Source: Aestuariivita sp. (GTDB lineage Bacteria; Pseudomonadota; Alphaproteobacteria; Rhodobacterales; Rhodobacteraceae). From it: a stretch of DNA of 64,000 nucleotides. Under the pieces are notes generated by a model that saw only the letters and a list, made by a program, of their open reading frames with translations, had not been told where the DNA came from and made no database searches. The stretch's first letter is position 1, and each line of letters starts with the position of its first letter. Below are positions 17,553 to 25,746 of the stretch, one piece after another. The stretch lies in the NCBI RefSeq assembly GCF_021404545.1, contig NZ_JAAWWD010000033.1, forward strand, positions 1 through 64,000, given 5' to 3'. A program made the translations under genes and the position numbers.

Positions 17553-18542
17553 TTAGAGAGAGGCAATCCTCTCCCGGATCAGACTAAGCACCGTGTCCTC
17601 ATCCTCGATCTGAAGGCGCACGGGCAGGGTGATTACCTTTGGCCGGAAACCCAGCGGCAGCCGCACCGCGTCCTTTTCAGTCGTAACCAGTTGAGCGTTG
17701 CGCAACCGTGCCTCGGCCTCCAGCCGGTTCAGCAGGCCGGGGCCGAATTTCTGGTGATCGTCCAGCGCTTCGGCGCGGACAATCTCGGCGCCTTGGGCGC
17801 GCAGCGTGGCAAAGAACTTGCCCGGGTCGCCGATCCCGGCAAAGGCCAGAACCCGCGCGCCCGTCCAGTCCATACCGGTCTGGAGCGGGGCCAGGCGGCC
17901 GCGTGCCCGTGGCACGGTGCCCAGCGGCGTCGCGAAACCCGTCTGGGCCTGATCATCGCCGATGCTCAGCACCAGATCGGCACGGGCGAGGCCCCGGCCT
18001 ATCGGCTCGCGCAGGGGGCCGGCAGGCAGGCAGCGCGCATTGCCGAACCCCCTGGCCGCATCGACCACGACAATCGACATGTCCTTGGCCAGCGCGGGAT
18101 CCTGAAATCCATCATCCAGGATCAGAACGGTGGCACCGGCGGCAGCGGCGGCCCGGGCTGTGGCGGCCCTGTCTCTGCCGACCCAGACTTCCCCAAAAGC
18201 GGCAACCAACAACGGTTCATCCCCGGTGCGCGCCGCGCTGTGCCGCGATGGGTCGACCTGCAACGGAACATTCACGGTGCCTCCATATCCCTTGGAGATC
18301 ACATGCGGTTGGTGTCCCGCATCGCGCAGCTTTTCCAAGAGCCAGATCACGGTAGGGGTCTTGCCCGTACCGCCGACATTGAGGTTGCCCACACAGATGA
18401 CCGGAACATCAATGCGCGCGGGTGTGCCGCGCGACAGCCGCCGCCGGGTGAGTGCGCCATAAAGCGCCCCAAGAGGGGCCAGAATCCGTGCTTGCCAGCC
18501 AGGATGATCGGCCGGGTTCTGCCAGAACGCGGGCGGGCGCAT
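17553..18542 (-). CDS. lpxK: Tetraacyldisaccharide 4'-kinase (lipid A)
   Basis: A 329-residue LpxK. The N-terminal membrane-binding helix precedes the P-loop [13 protein letters not shown] (about residues 53-65). [12 protein letters not shown] is the catalytic DDGxQ motif, and [16 protein letters not shown] is the family's later signature. It phosphorylates the 4' position of lipid A disaccharide at the inner membrane. It is the last gene of the pmbA-to-lpxK run on this strand and its start overlaps the waaA stop codon, so the Kdo transferase and the kinase are coupled. Confidence 0.96.
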   Translation of the reverse strand: MRPPAFWQNPADHPGWQARILAPLGALYGALTRRRLSRGTPARIDVPVICVGNLNVGGTGKTPTVIWLLEKLRDAGHQPHVISKGYGGTVNVPLQVDPSRHSAARTGDEPLLVAAFGEVWVGRDRAATARAAAAAGATVLILDDGFQDPALAKDMSIVVVDAARGFGNARCLPAGPLREPIGRGLARADLVLSIGDDQAQTGFATPLGTVPRARGRLAPLQTGMDWTGARVLAFAGIGDPGKFFATLRAQGAEIVRAEALDDHQKFGPGLLNRLEAEARLRNAQLVTTEKDAVRLPLGFRPKVITLPVRLQIEDEDTVLSLIRERIASL

Positions 18543-19765
18543 CAGGCCCCTTGCCTGCGGTCGAGAGTGTCTTGCACCAGGTCCAACAGCTCATCCGTGA
18601 TCTGCGCCCCGGCCGAGACGACTTCCCAAGCGGCAAGCGCCATCGAGGCGGCGTGATCGGGCGCGATCAGTTGGATCACACCTGCGCCCAAACCGTCGGC
18701 ATCCTTGACGATCCGCGCCGCCCCCACGCTGGCCAGCCTACTATAAAGCGCCATGTGCTCGCGGATGTTGGGACCATAAAGAACCGCAGATCCCAAAGCC
18801 GCCGCGTCGAACGGGTTGCATCCGCCATGTCCAGGGGTCAGCGAACTCCCGATAAAGCTCACCGGGGCCAAACGGTACCACAGGCCCATGTCGGGCCCAC
18901 CTTCGGCGATAATGACCTGGCAAAAATCGTTCGGTGCCTCGCCCGTTTCCCAATCGACAAAGCGCAGGCCGCGTGCGCCCAGCCGCTCACAAAGCTCGGC
19001 CGTGGTGACACCATGTCCCGGCGTCAGGACCAATAGAAGCCTGTGCGCCAATCGGGCGGCATTGATATGGGCCTCGAGGATCGTGTCGATCTCATCGAGT
19101 TGGACATTCGCCGCAAGCCAGATCAGGCGCCCGGCGAGGATCGCACCAACCTCATCAACCTCGTCCTCGTTCACGGCGGGTGCGTTGCCCGACACCTGCA
19201 AGGGCGCCGTCACCGTGATCCGGCTCATCGGGATGCCTTTGCGCAACAGCATTTGTGCAGTCTCTGGGTCGGAGGCAAAGATCCGCTCGAAACACGACAG
19301 GCTCTTACCGGCCAGGCTGGGGATCCATCGCCCCGCGCTGGACCGGATCCCGTCCGCATCCGCATCGACGAGCAGCATCGAGACGCCCTTCTCCTGCGCC
19401 GTCACCAACGTAAAGGGCAGAAAATGTCCACCGGTCCAGACGCACAGATCCGGTCGCCAATGGTTCAGGAACGCACGGACATAGGCGGGTGTATCGGCGC
19501 CAAGTGCGACGATCCAGTCGGCACCGCGCTTTGGCCCCGCCGGATCGCTCAGCGCAAAACCGTTATAGGTGATCAGCACGTTCAGCCCGGCGCGATGCGC
19601 CTTCATCCGCCGCGCCACGTCCTGCATCGCCGCCAGCCTGCCGGGCGAGGTGGCGTGCAACCACACCAGCTCTCCCTCGGGGCGGGGGGCGGGGGGCTCC
19701 ATTGTGTCGGCTTGGCCCCGCGCGGCAAGCGCGCGATAAGCGGCAAGCGAGATGGAGCGCGCCAA
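18542..19765 (-). CDS. waaA: 3-deoxy-D-manno-octulosonic acid (Kdo) transferase
   Basis: A 407-residue GT30 glycosyltransferase that adds Kdo to lipid A. N-terminal [18 protein letters not shown] is a variant of the family's WxHxxSxGE region; [21 protein letters not shown] and [28 protein letters not shown] (the nucleotide-sugar-binding part) are typical. The most likely initiator is a TTG at 19765 reading [17 protein letters not shown], which matches the family start. The gene lies 3 bp from a DUF4170 gene and overlaps lpxK. In the motif GE-to-GR the usual catalytic glutamate of the SVGE loop seems altered ([10 protein letters not shown]), which is worth checking. Confidence 0.88.
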   Translation of the reverse strand: MARSISLAAYRALAARGQADTMEPPAPRPEGELVWLHATSPGRLAAMQDVARRMKAHRAGLNVLITYNGFALSDPAGPKRGADWIVALGADTPAYVRAFLNHWRPDLCVWTGGHFLPFTLVTAQEKGVSMLLVDADADGIRSSAGRWIPSLAGKSLSCFERIFASDPETAQMLLRKGIPMSRITVTAPLQVSGNAPAVNEDEVDEVGAILAGRLIWLAANVQLDEIDTILEAHINAARLAHRLLLVLTPGHGVTTAELCERLGARGLRFVDWETGEAPNDFCQVIIAEGGPDMGLWYRLAPVSFIGSSLTPGHGGCNPFDAAALGSAVLYGPNIREHMALYSRLASVGAARIVKDADGLGAGVIQLIAPDHAASMALAAWEVVSAGAQITDELLDLVQDTLDRRQGA

Positions 19766-19768
19766 GGG

Positions 19769-20011
19769 TTATCCCAGCTCTTCGGTGGGCGAGACTTCGA
19801 TCTCCTCGTCCCGCAACCGGTGCAGATGCGCGATGTAATATCGCATATGGGCGTTATCGACGGTGCGCTGGGCTTCGGCTTTCCAGGCGTCATAGGCGCT
19901 GGCATAGTTGGGAAAGATACCCACAACATGCAGGTCATCCACGTTCTTGAAAGTGTTTTTGGTGGGGTCGACCAGCTCGCCTCCGAACACCAGATGCAGA
20001 CGCTGAACCAT
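19769..20011 (-). CDS. DUF4170 protein
   Basis: An 80-residue protein of the DUF4170 family (RLHLVFGGELVDPTKNTF, FPNYASAYDAWKAEAQRTVD). Function unknown. It is consistently found beside waaA/lpxK in alphaproteobacteria, and here sits 3 bp upstream of waaA in the same orientation, which suggests a role or at least co-expression with lipopolysaccharide synthesis. ATG 20011 is well placed; no signal peptide. Confidence 0.85.
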   Translation of the reverse strand: MVQRLHLVFGGELVDPTKNTFKNVDDLHVVGIFPNYASAYDAWKAEAQRTVDNAHMRYYIAHLHRLRDEEIEVSPTEELG

Positions 20012-20077
20012 GTGCGTTTCCTTTGTCCATAAAGCACGCCGAATGTCGATCGCACCCTACGCATATGGTATTGAGCG

Positions 20078-20857
20078 TCAACCCGGGCGCAATTCCGACA
20101 ACAACGCGGCATGAATAGACGAACCCGCCGCAACCACGCTTGGCGCGCGGGGGTTGGCATTGTTGAACCTGAGCGGCGCACCGCTGGTGTCGGAGATGGC
20201 CGCGCCCGCTTCGCGCAGGATCAGGTCGCCCGCGGCGATATCCCATTCCCAGGCGGGAAAGACCGTCAGCATCGCGTCGAACCGTCCTTGGGCGACCAGC
20301 GCCATGCGATAGGCCAGAGATGGACGATAGACCCGCTCAAGCTCCGGCGGCGCGCCGCGCCAGTGCCGCGGCTCCAGCGATCCGCGATTGGCCAGCAGCG
20401 TGGCCCCGCTCAGTCCGGTCCGGTCCGATGGCGCCAGCGCCGCGCCGTTGAGCGTCGCCCCCTGCCCCACGCTGGCGGCAAAGAGGCGGTCAAGCTCGGG
20501 CAGGTAGATCACTGCGTCCTGCACCACGCCGTTCCGGGCAACGGCGATTGAATGCGCCCAGGTGCGTTTTCCGGCCGCAAAGCTGCGGGTGCCGTCTATG
20601 GGGTCGATGATGAACACGGTTTCGCGGCCCAGTCTCTCGTCGCTGTCCTCGCTTTCCTCCGACAGCCAGCCGTAGTCGGGCCGCGCGCCGCGCAATGTGT
20701 CTTCCAGCATGTCGTTGACGGCCAGATCGGCCTCGGTCACGGGGCCCGCACCGTCTGGTTTCTCCCACTGTTTGGCGTCAGGGCCGTGAAAGCTCTTGGC
20801 GATCTCGCCTGCGCTGCGTGCCGCGTCGATCAGGAGGGAGAGATCACGCGCCGGCAA
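20078..20857 (-). CDS. 3'(2'),5'-bisphosphate nucleotidase / inositol monophosphatase family
   Basis: A 259-residue Mg-dependent phosphatase. Motifs: EESEDS (WLSEESEDSDERL) and the metal site DPIDGTRSF in VFIIDPIDGTRSFAAG, then the C-terminal AWEWDIAAGDLILREAG. The SEES and W-D-x-A-A-G pattern fits CysQ-like enzymes that hydrolyse PAP to AMP, but SuhB-like inositol phosphatases share it. Start is TTG 20857, giving the usual N-terminus and overlapping the pmbA stop by 14 bp. It sits between pmbA and the DUF4170/waaA/lpxK genes. Confidence 0.88.
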   Translation of the reverse strand: MPARDLSLLIDAARSAGEIAKSFHGPDAKQWEKPDGAGPVTEADLAVNDMLEDTLRGARPDYGWLSEESEDSDERLGRETVFIIDPIDGTRSFAAGKRTWAHSIAVARNGVVQDAVIYLPELDRLFAASVGQGATLNGAALAPSDRTGLSGATLLANRGSLEPRHWRGAPPELERVYRPSLAYRMALVAQGRFDAMLTVFPAWEWDIAAGDLILREAGAAISDTSGAPLRFNNANPRAPSVVAAGSSIHAALLSELRPG

Positions 20858-22190
20858 GGGTCATCCCTTCGATCAGCAGCGAAGGTACGACGCGCGACAG
20901 ATGCGGGCGCGCGTCGTTGGCCGGGACGATCCGGGCCAGCATGTCGCGTAGATTCCCCGCGATGGTGCATTCGTTCACCGGGTGCGTGATTTGGCCGTTC
21001 TCGATCCAGAACCCCGAAGCACCGCGAGAGTAATCCCCCGTGGTCGGGTTGATCGTCGATCCGATCATCGAGGTCACCAAAAGGCCCGTGCCCATGTCAT
21101 GCAGCAGATCGGTGGGTGATGCCGCACCTTGTGTCAGCGCGATGTTCCAGGGACTGGGCGAGGGCGGTCCCGACGTGCCGCGCGCCGCGTTTGCGGTCGA
21201 GCGCAGCCCAAGCTTGCGCCCGGTGGCCAGATCCAGCGTCCAGCTCTTCAACACTCCACCCTCGACAATGGCGCGCCTTTGCGTGGGCAGGCCTTCGGCG
21301 TCAAAGGGGCGCGACCCGGTGACACGGGGGCGATGCGGATCCTCGATCACCGAAAGCGCTTCCGGCAGGATCTGCGTATCCATCGCGTCACGCAGCCAGG
21401 ATGAACCGCGCGCGATCGCCGCCCCGTTGATCGCGGCCAGAAGATGCCCGATCAGACTGGAGGAAATGCGTTCTTCAAAAAGGACCGGATAGGTGCCGGT
21501 CCGGGGTTTGCGCGCTCCGGCACGGCTTGCGGCCCGTGTTCCGGCGGTCTGGCCGATGTCGGCGGGATCGCGCAGATCGGCCTGAAAGATGCGCATGTCG
21601 CCGTCGTAGTCCCGCTCCATCTCCGCGCCGTTGCCGGAAATCGCGACGCAGGAGATTGACCGGCTGGTCCGCCGGTAGCCCCCGGAAAACCCGTTGCTGG
21701 CCGCAAGATGCACCTCGGCCGCGCCATAGGCGGCGCTGGCGGCTTGCACCTGTGTGACGCCGACAACGCCCTCAGCCGCCGCTTCGGCGGCAAGCGCGTC
21801 GGCTTGCAGCATTGCGGGGTCGGGCTCGTCCGCAGGATCTGCCAGTTCCAGGGCTGCGAGGTCCCAGGACGTCGCCAGATCGGCGGGATCGGCCAGTCCC
21901 AGATTGGGGTCTTCGGGTGCCTCGCGCGCCATGGCAACAGCGCTTTCGGCCATCGTCCGCAGGGTTTCGGCGCTGATGTCGGAGGCCGAGACATTGGCCT
22001 GCCGCTGACCGATCAACACCCGCAATCCGATATCGACCCCTTCTGAGCGTTCGGCCTGTTCCAGCGCAGCTTCGCGCACGTCGATAGTCAGAGACGTGTC
22101 ACGTACGGCCACCGCATCCGCAGCGTCGGCTCCGGCCTTGCGGGCGGTCTCCAGCAGAGATTGGGTGATGTCGGACAGGGTGTCTGCCAT
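20844..22190 (-). CDS. pmbA: TldD/PmbA-family metalloprotease subunit
   Basis: A 448-residue PmbA (TldE)-like protein. The N-terminal half carries EAALEQAERSEGVDIGLRV, the C-terminal part has VTSMIGSTINPTTGDYSRGASGFWIENG, the family's strongly conserved glycine-rich end, and HPVNECTIAGNL. PmbA works with TldD to trim peptides such as microcins and modified peptides; it lacks the HExxxH site carried by TldD. ATG 22190 is chosen by homology start (MADTLSDITQSLLETA); the frame stays open to 22250. First gene of the minus-strand run toward lpxK. Confidence 0.93.
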   Translation of the reverse strand: MADTLSDITQSLLETARKAGADAADAVAVRDTSLTIDVREAALEQAERSEGVDIGLRVLIGQRQANVSASDISAETLRTMAESAVAMAREAPEDPNLGLADPADLATSWDLAALELADPADEPDPAMLQADALAAEAAAEGVVGVTQVQAASAAYGAAEVHLAASNGFSGGYRRTSRSISCVAISGNGAEMERDYDGDMRIFQADLRDPADIGQTAGTRAASRAGARKPRTGTYPVLFEERISSSLIGHLLAAINGAAIARGSSWLRDAMDTQILPEALSVIEDPHRPRVTGSRPFDAEGLPTQRRAIVEGGVLKSWTLDLATGRKLGLRSTANAARGTSGPPSPSPWNIALTQGAASPTDLLHDMGTGLLVTSMIGSTINPTTGDYSRGASGFWIENGQITHPVNECTIAGNLRDMLARIVPANDARPHLSRVVPSLLIEGMTLAGA

Positions 22191-22262
22191 CGTGTGCGCT
22201 CCGATCTTCGATGTTCTGAGGGAGGTAGCCCCCGCACAGCGATTGCGCAAGGCGCGTGCCCC

Positions 22263-22299
22263 AAAGAAGGAGCCGCCCCTGTCGGACGGCTCCTTCTTT
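22263..22299 (-). terminator. Terminator of the DUF2125 gene (also usable on the other strand)
   Basis: AAAGAAGGAGCCG, an 11-nt loop, then CGGCTCCTTCTTT: a perfect 13-bp stem that begins 18 nt after the DUF2125 stop codon at 22317. The A-rich and T-rich ends make it function-like in both directions. Confidence 0.85.
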
Positions 22300-22316
22300 C
22301 TGTCGCGGATTGACGG

Positions 22317-23840
22317 TTACTGGATGCGCTGCCCGTTGGCCAGGATGTGGCCCTCATCATTGATCTCGAGGCGCGAGTTCAGCGTGTCCTCGCCATCGCC
22401 CGGCACTGCGAAAAGACCCATCATCATCCGTGCGCCCCCGGCCTGATCCTCGGGCAACAGCCCCATCGCGACCAGTTTGTCCAGCAGGCCATTGCCACCG
22501 ACCAGCCGCAGATCCATCGCGCCGGTGGGGCGGGGCAGACCGTCGAAGGTCGTCACATCTGTGTTGTCAAAGGTGAAGTCGCCGCTGCCGGTCAGGCTGG
22601 CGCCTGCTGCGGTCACTTCCAGTTCGGTGACGGTCAGCGCGGTAAGCTCGGCCGGGGGAGGGCCGCTTTCCATCTGTGCTGCGACTTCGGGATCGAAGAG
22701 GTCGGCCAGAACCCGGGCCATACCGCTGAGATCGACCACGATGGTCGCGGGATCGCGCGGCAGCTGGCCCGTGGGATCGAAGATGCCCCAGATCAGATCG
22801 GACATCGTGAAATCGCCCAGCACCATGGTCAGGCCGAATTCCTGCGGATCCTCCCCTTCCATCACGGGGATCAGCATGTCAAAGACGATCTCGGCCATGT
22901 TCAGAGAGATTGGCAACGGAATCTCGGATCCGGCCATATTCACCGACAGATCGTTCTGTTCGATCACATACCCGATCCCCTCGGGGCTAAGCGTCGCGCT
23001 CATCAGCCCGCCCTCGGATGTGCTCTCGTAAGAGAAGGTTTCGGCGCCCTCCTCAAAGGTCAGAAGGCTGTTTCCGGGTCCGAACGAGACCGATCCGTCT
23101 CCGGCAAAGCCCGCATCAATCATGGCGGCCATGTTATCGGTGTCCATCATTTCCGGCAGGGTCGAGACCGACTCGAACCCGACCGTGTCGGAGCTGCCAC
23201 GGAATACAAGCTCACCCTCGCCCTCGGGGTCATTGATCATCAGATCGTAGGACAGACCGTCTGTCTCGGCCCGCTGGGTATAGGTCCGCATGTCGCCGCC
23301 TTGCATCCGGGTCGTGCCGGTGATGTTGGCCATCGTCATCTCAAAGGCGGCCATATCCGGGGGGAAGACCTCATTGTTCACGGTCACCTGATCCAGGTTC
23401 AGACCGACAGAGGCAGCGGTATAGTTATAGGTCATATCCTCGGGGTCGCCCGAAGCCACCATCGAAAACCCGGTTTGGGTATAGTTGAGGATCGCCTCAA
23501 AGGGCTCATCGCTGTCGTTCGTGCCGCTCATCATGATCGGCATGACATTGGGCAGATTGACCGCAACGGTACCATCGCCGTTTTCGGTAAAGCTCAGATC
23601 GCCCAAGCGCATTTCAAAGCGCACCGCGTCCTCGGGCAGGTCGATGGCCAACATGGTGTCGCTTACGGTAAGCGTGTCGCCCGACATCTGTTCGGTGCCC
23701 GATATCTCATAGCCGGTGCCCAGCATATAGGCGCGCCAATCCGACCACACATCCTGGGCGGAGATATCGGCATGGGTGATGTTTGCAGAAAATGTACAAA
23801 GAAAAATTGCGGTGCTGCCGCGTGAAAAAGCGGAAATCAT
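22317..23840 (-). CDS. DUF2125 secreted protein
   Basis: A 507-residue exported protein. The N-terminus MISAFSRGSTAIFLCTFSANITHA is a signal peptide; the body is acidic and beta-rich with repeated short motifs such as GDLSFTENGDGTVAVNLP and VDLSGMARVLADLFDPEVA, and ends NSRLEINDEGHILANGQRIQ. This matches the DUF2125 family of alphaproteobacteria, whose role is unknown. ATG 23840 follows GGAAAGG and directly starts the signal peptide; an ATG at 23873 is also possible. The gene has its own terminator at 22263-22299 and diverges from an SDR gene. Confidence 0.85.
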   Translation of the reverse strand: MISAFSRGSTAIFLCTFSANITHADISAQDVWSDWRAYMLGTGYEISGTEQMSGDTLTVSDTMLAIDLPEDAVRFEMRLGDLSFTENGDGTVAVNLPNVMPIMMSGTNDSDEPFEAILNYTQTGFSMVASGDPEDMTYNYTAASVGLNLDQVTVNNEVFPPDMAAFEMTMANITGTTRMQGGDMRTYTQRAETDGLSYDLMINDPEGEGELVFRGSSDTVGFESVSTLPEMMDTDNMAAMIDAGFAGDGSVSFGPGNSLLTFEEGAETFSYESTSEGGLMSATLSPEGIGYVIEQNDLSVNMAGSEIPLPISLNMAEIVFDMLIPVMEGEDPQEFGLTMVLGDFTMSDLIWGIFDPTGQLPRDPATIVVDLSGMARVLADLFDPEVAAQMESGPPPAELTALTVTELEVTAAGASLTGSGDFTFDNTDVTTFDGLPRPTGAMDLRLVGGNGLLDKLVAMGLLPEDQAGGARMMMGLFAVPGDGEDTLNSRLEINDEGHILANGQRIQ

Positions 23841-23969
23841 TGTTGGAGCCTTTCCGTTGGAATCCCGCGCCATGGTCTTGCCTTGCGCGGAGGAGGTCAA
23901 GGGCCAAGGGCTGGACCTTGGACAGGAATGCGGATTACCACTGACGCGCAGGCTCAAGGAGAGACATCG

Positions 23970-24719
23970 ATGACAGTTGCAGGAAAGACCGTCCTGATCA
24001 CCGGCGCCAGCCGCGGGATCGGGGCCGAGGCCGCGCGGGTTTTTGCCGCTGCCGGGGCCAATGTGGGGCTGATGGCGCGCAGGACACACAGCCTGTCCGA
24101 GCTGAGCGCCGAGATCGGAGAGACCGCGCTGGCCATTGGCGGTGATGTCAGCCGCTATGGCGATGTCGCGGGTGCGGTACAGGCTTGCGTGGACCGGTTC
24201 GGCGGCCTCGATATCCTGATCAACAATGCCGGGGTGGTCGAGCCGATTTCCCATCTGGCACAGGCCGATCCCGAGGCATGGGGCGCGGTGATCGACATCA
24301 ATCTCAAAGGCGTCTTTTATGGCATGCGGGCCGCAGTGCCGGTGATGACCGCAGGCGGCGGCGGGACAATCCTGACGGTCAGTTCCGGTGCCGCCCATGG
24401 CCCTGTCGAGGCGTGGAGCCATTACTGCGCGTCCAAAGCCGGAGCGGCAATGCTGACGCGCTGCCTGGACAAGGAAGAGCGCGCCAATGGCATCCGGGCG
24501 ATGGGCCTGTCGCCGGGGACCGTGGCGACACAGATGCAGCGGGAGATCAAGGCCTCGGGCATCAACCCGGTCAGTCAGTTGGATTGGTCCGATCATATCC
24601 CCGCCGATTGGCCCGCGCGGGCGCTGATGTGGATGTGCGGCGCGGATGCGGATGCTCATATTGGCGAAGAAATCTCGCTGCGGGACGAGGGTATTCGCCG
24701 CAAGGTGGGCCTGACGTGA
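23970..24719 (+). CDS. Short-chain dehydrogenase/reductase
   Basis: A 249-residue classical SDR. Cofactor motif TGASRGIG lies at residues 12-19, NNAG in LINNAGVVEP, and the active site S-Y-K is in VSSGAAHG and HYCASKAGAAML. It is cytoplasmic and oxidises or reduces a hydroxy/keto pair with NAD(P). AAGGAG lies 7 bases before ATG 23970. Its stop codon overlaps the GTG start of a crotonase-like gene, so the two probably act in one short acyl or hydroxy-acid route; the substrate is not evident. Confidence 0.9.
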   Translation: MTVAGKTVLITGASRGIGAEAARVFAAAGANVGLMARRTHSLSELSAEIGETALAIGGDVSRYGDVAGAVQACVDRFGGLDILINNAGVVEPISHLAQADPEAWGAVIDINLKGVFYGMRAAVPVMTAGGGGTILTVSSGAAHGPVEAWSHYCASKAGAAMLTRCLDKEERANGIRAMGLSPGTVATQMQREIKASGINPVSQLDWSDHIPADWPARALMWMCGADADAHIGEEISLRDEGIRRKVGLT

Positions 24720-25324
24720 TCGAACTGACCAAGGAAGGCGATCTGTGGATCGCGCGCATAAACCGTCCCGGCAAGGCCAATTCCCTGACCCACACCATGC
24801 TGAGCGAGCTCGCCGATATTGCCGAGGCCGCCCAGGAGGCGCGGGTGTTGGTACTGACCGGAGAGGGGCGTGTCTTCAGCGCCGGGGCCGATCTGGACGA
24901 AGCGCGCGCGGGACTTGCCACGTCGGATGTGTGGGAGCGGCTGTCCGGCGCGATCGCCCGGTTGCCCGGCCTGACTATTGCCGCGCTCAACGGCACGCTT
25001 GCGGGCGGCGCTGTGGGTATGGCACTGGCCTGCGATCTGCGGATCGCCGTGCCTGGCTCTAAGTTCTTTTATCCAGTGATGAAGCTGGGCTTTCTGCCGC
25101 AACCCTCCGATCCGGGCCGGCTGCGCGATCTGGTGGGGACCGCCCGCGCCAAGCTGATCCTGATGGGCGGCCAGAAGCTGACCACCGAAGAGGCGCTGCA
25201 ATTCGGCCTGATCGATCGGATTGTCGAACCTGACGCGCTGATCGACACCGCCCGAGATCTGGCTGCCGATACGCGAGCGGCCCGGCCTGAGATTGCGCAT
25301 GGCATCAAACGAATGTGCCAGTAG
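24716..25324 (+). CDS. Crotonase (enoyl-CoA hydratase/isomerase)-like protein, short
   Basis: A 202-residue crotonase-fold protein, about 55 residues shorter than typical hydratases, mainly at the C-terminus. The CoA-pocket segment FSAGADLDEAR and the oxyanion-hole region LNGTLAGGAVGMALACDLRIA are clear. However, the two glutamates of enoyl-CoA hydratase (in GGCELA and QPEILLG) are replaced: the segments read AGGAVGMA and YPVMKLG. Start is GTG 24716, overlapping the SDR stop (GTGA). The stop codon TAG lies inside the first REP unit. It may be an isomerase, thioesterase-like or non-catalytic member rather than a hydratase. Confidence 0.82.
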   Translation: MIELTKEGDLWIARINRPGKANSLTHTMLSELADIAEAAQEARVLVLTGEGRVFSAGADLDEARAGLATSDVWERLSGAIARLPGLTIAALNGTLAGGAVGMALACDLRIAVPGSKFFYPVMKLGFLPQPSDPGRLRDLVGTARAKLILMGGQKLTTEEALQFGLIDRIVEPDALIDTARDLAADTRAARPEIAHGIKRMCQ

Positions 25325-25377
25325 GGCGGGACTTGTCCCGCCCTGGCGGCAGGGGGGCGGGACAAGTCCCGCCCTAC
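25321..25377. repeat. Inverted pair of REP-like elements (BIME-like)
   Basis: Unit A (25321-25343) reads GTAG then GGCGGGAC-TT-GTCCCGCCC. Unit B (25355-25377) is its reverse complement, ending CTAC. Eleven bases separate them. Each unit is a near-perfect hairpin with GTAG at its 5' base. Related units occur at 51217, 53272 and 58215. Unit A overlaps the TAG stop codon of the crotonase-like gene, and unit B ends 7 bp from the stop of the HNH gene on the other strand. Confidence 0.85.
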
Positions 25378-25383
25378 GTCCTC

Positions 25384-25695
25384 TCACCGTTTGCGGCGCC
25401 TTCCGGGTACTTTGGAGTGGAACTCCGGTGGTCGCTTGCCGACCCAGGCGATGAATTTCGCGAGGCGAGGGTGGGAACGAAGCGCTTCGATTGTGGCGTA
25501 ACTGCGCGCAAGCTCCGCCTCGCTGAGCGTGGCGTGAATCTCGCGATGACAGATGTGGTGCAACAGTACCGTTGATCCTCCTTTGCCGCCCTTCAGTTTG
25601 GGGATCAGGTGGTGCAGGCTTTGCCGCACCTCCGCCGGAACGGGTCGACCGCAAAGCGGGCAGATCGGATCGCTGTCTTGTGTGTTCGGGGCCAT
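25384..25695 (-). CDS. Small HNH-endonuclease-domain protein
   Basis: A 103-residue protein with an HNH/zinc-finger-like core: CPLCGRP near residue 12, LHHLIPKLKGGKGG near 27-40, then LHHICHREIHATLSE near 46-58. This is the Cx2C...HH...H-x-x-C-H arrangement of compact HNH nucleases. The C-terminus is basic (PGRRRKR). Such proteins can nick or cut DNA, but many stand-alone ones have no known task. No toxin-antitoxin, phage or restriction genes flank it. It ends beside the inverted REP pair and diverges from the MscS gene. Confidence 0.8.
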   Translation of the reverse strand: MAPNTQDSDPICPLCGRPVPAEVRQSLHHLIPKLKGGKGGSTVLLHHICHREIHATLSEAELARSYATIEALRSHPRLAKFIAWVGKRPPEFHSKVPGRRRKR

Positions 25696-25746
25696 CGGTG
25701 CAAGAAAGTGCAGTCCTGGGTCGATGTTTCAAGAGGAGCGGGCGTC

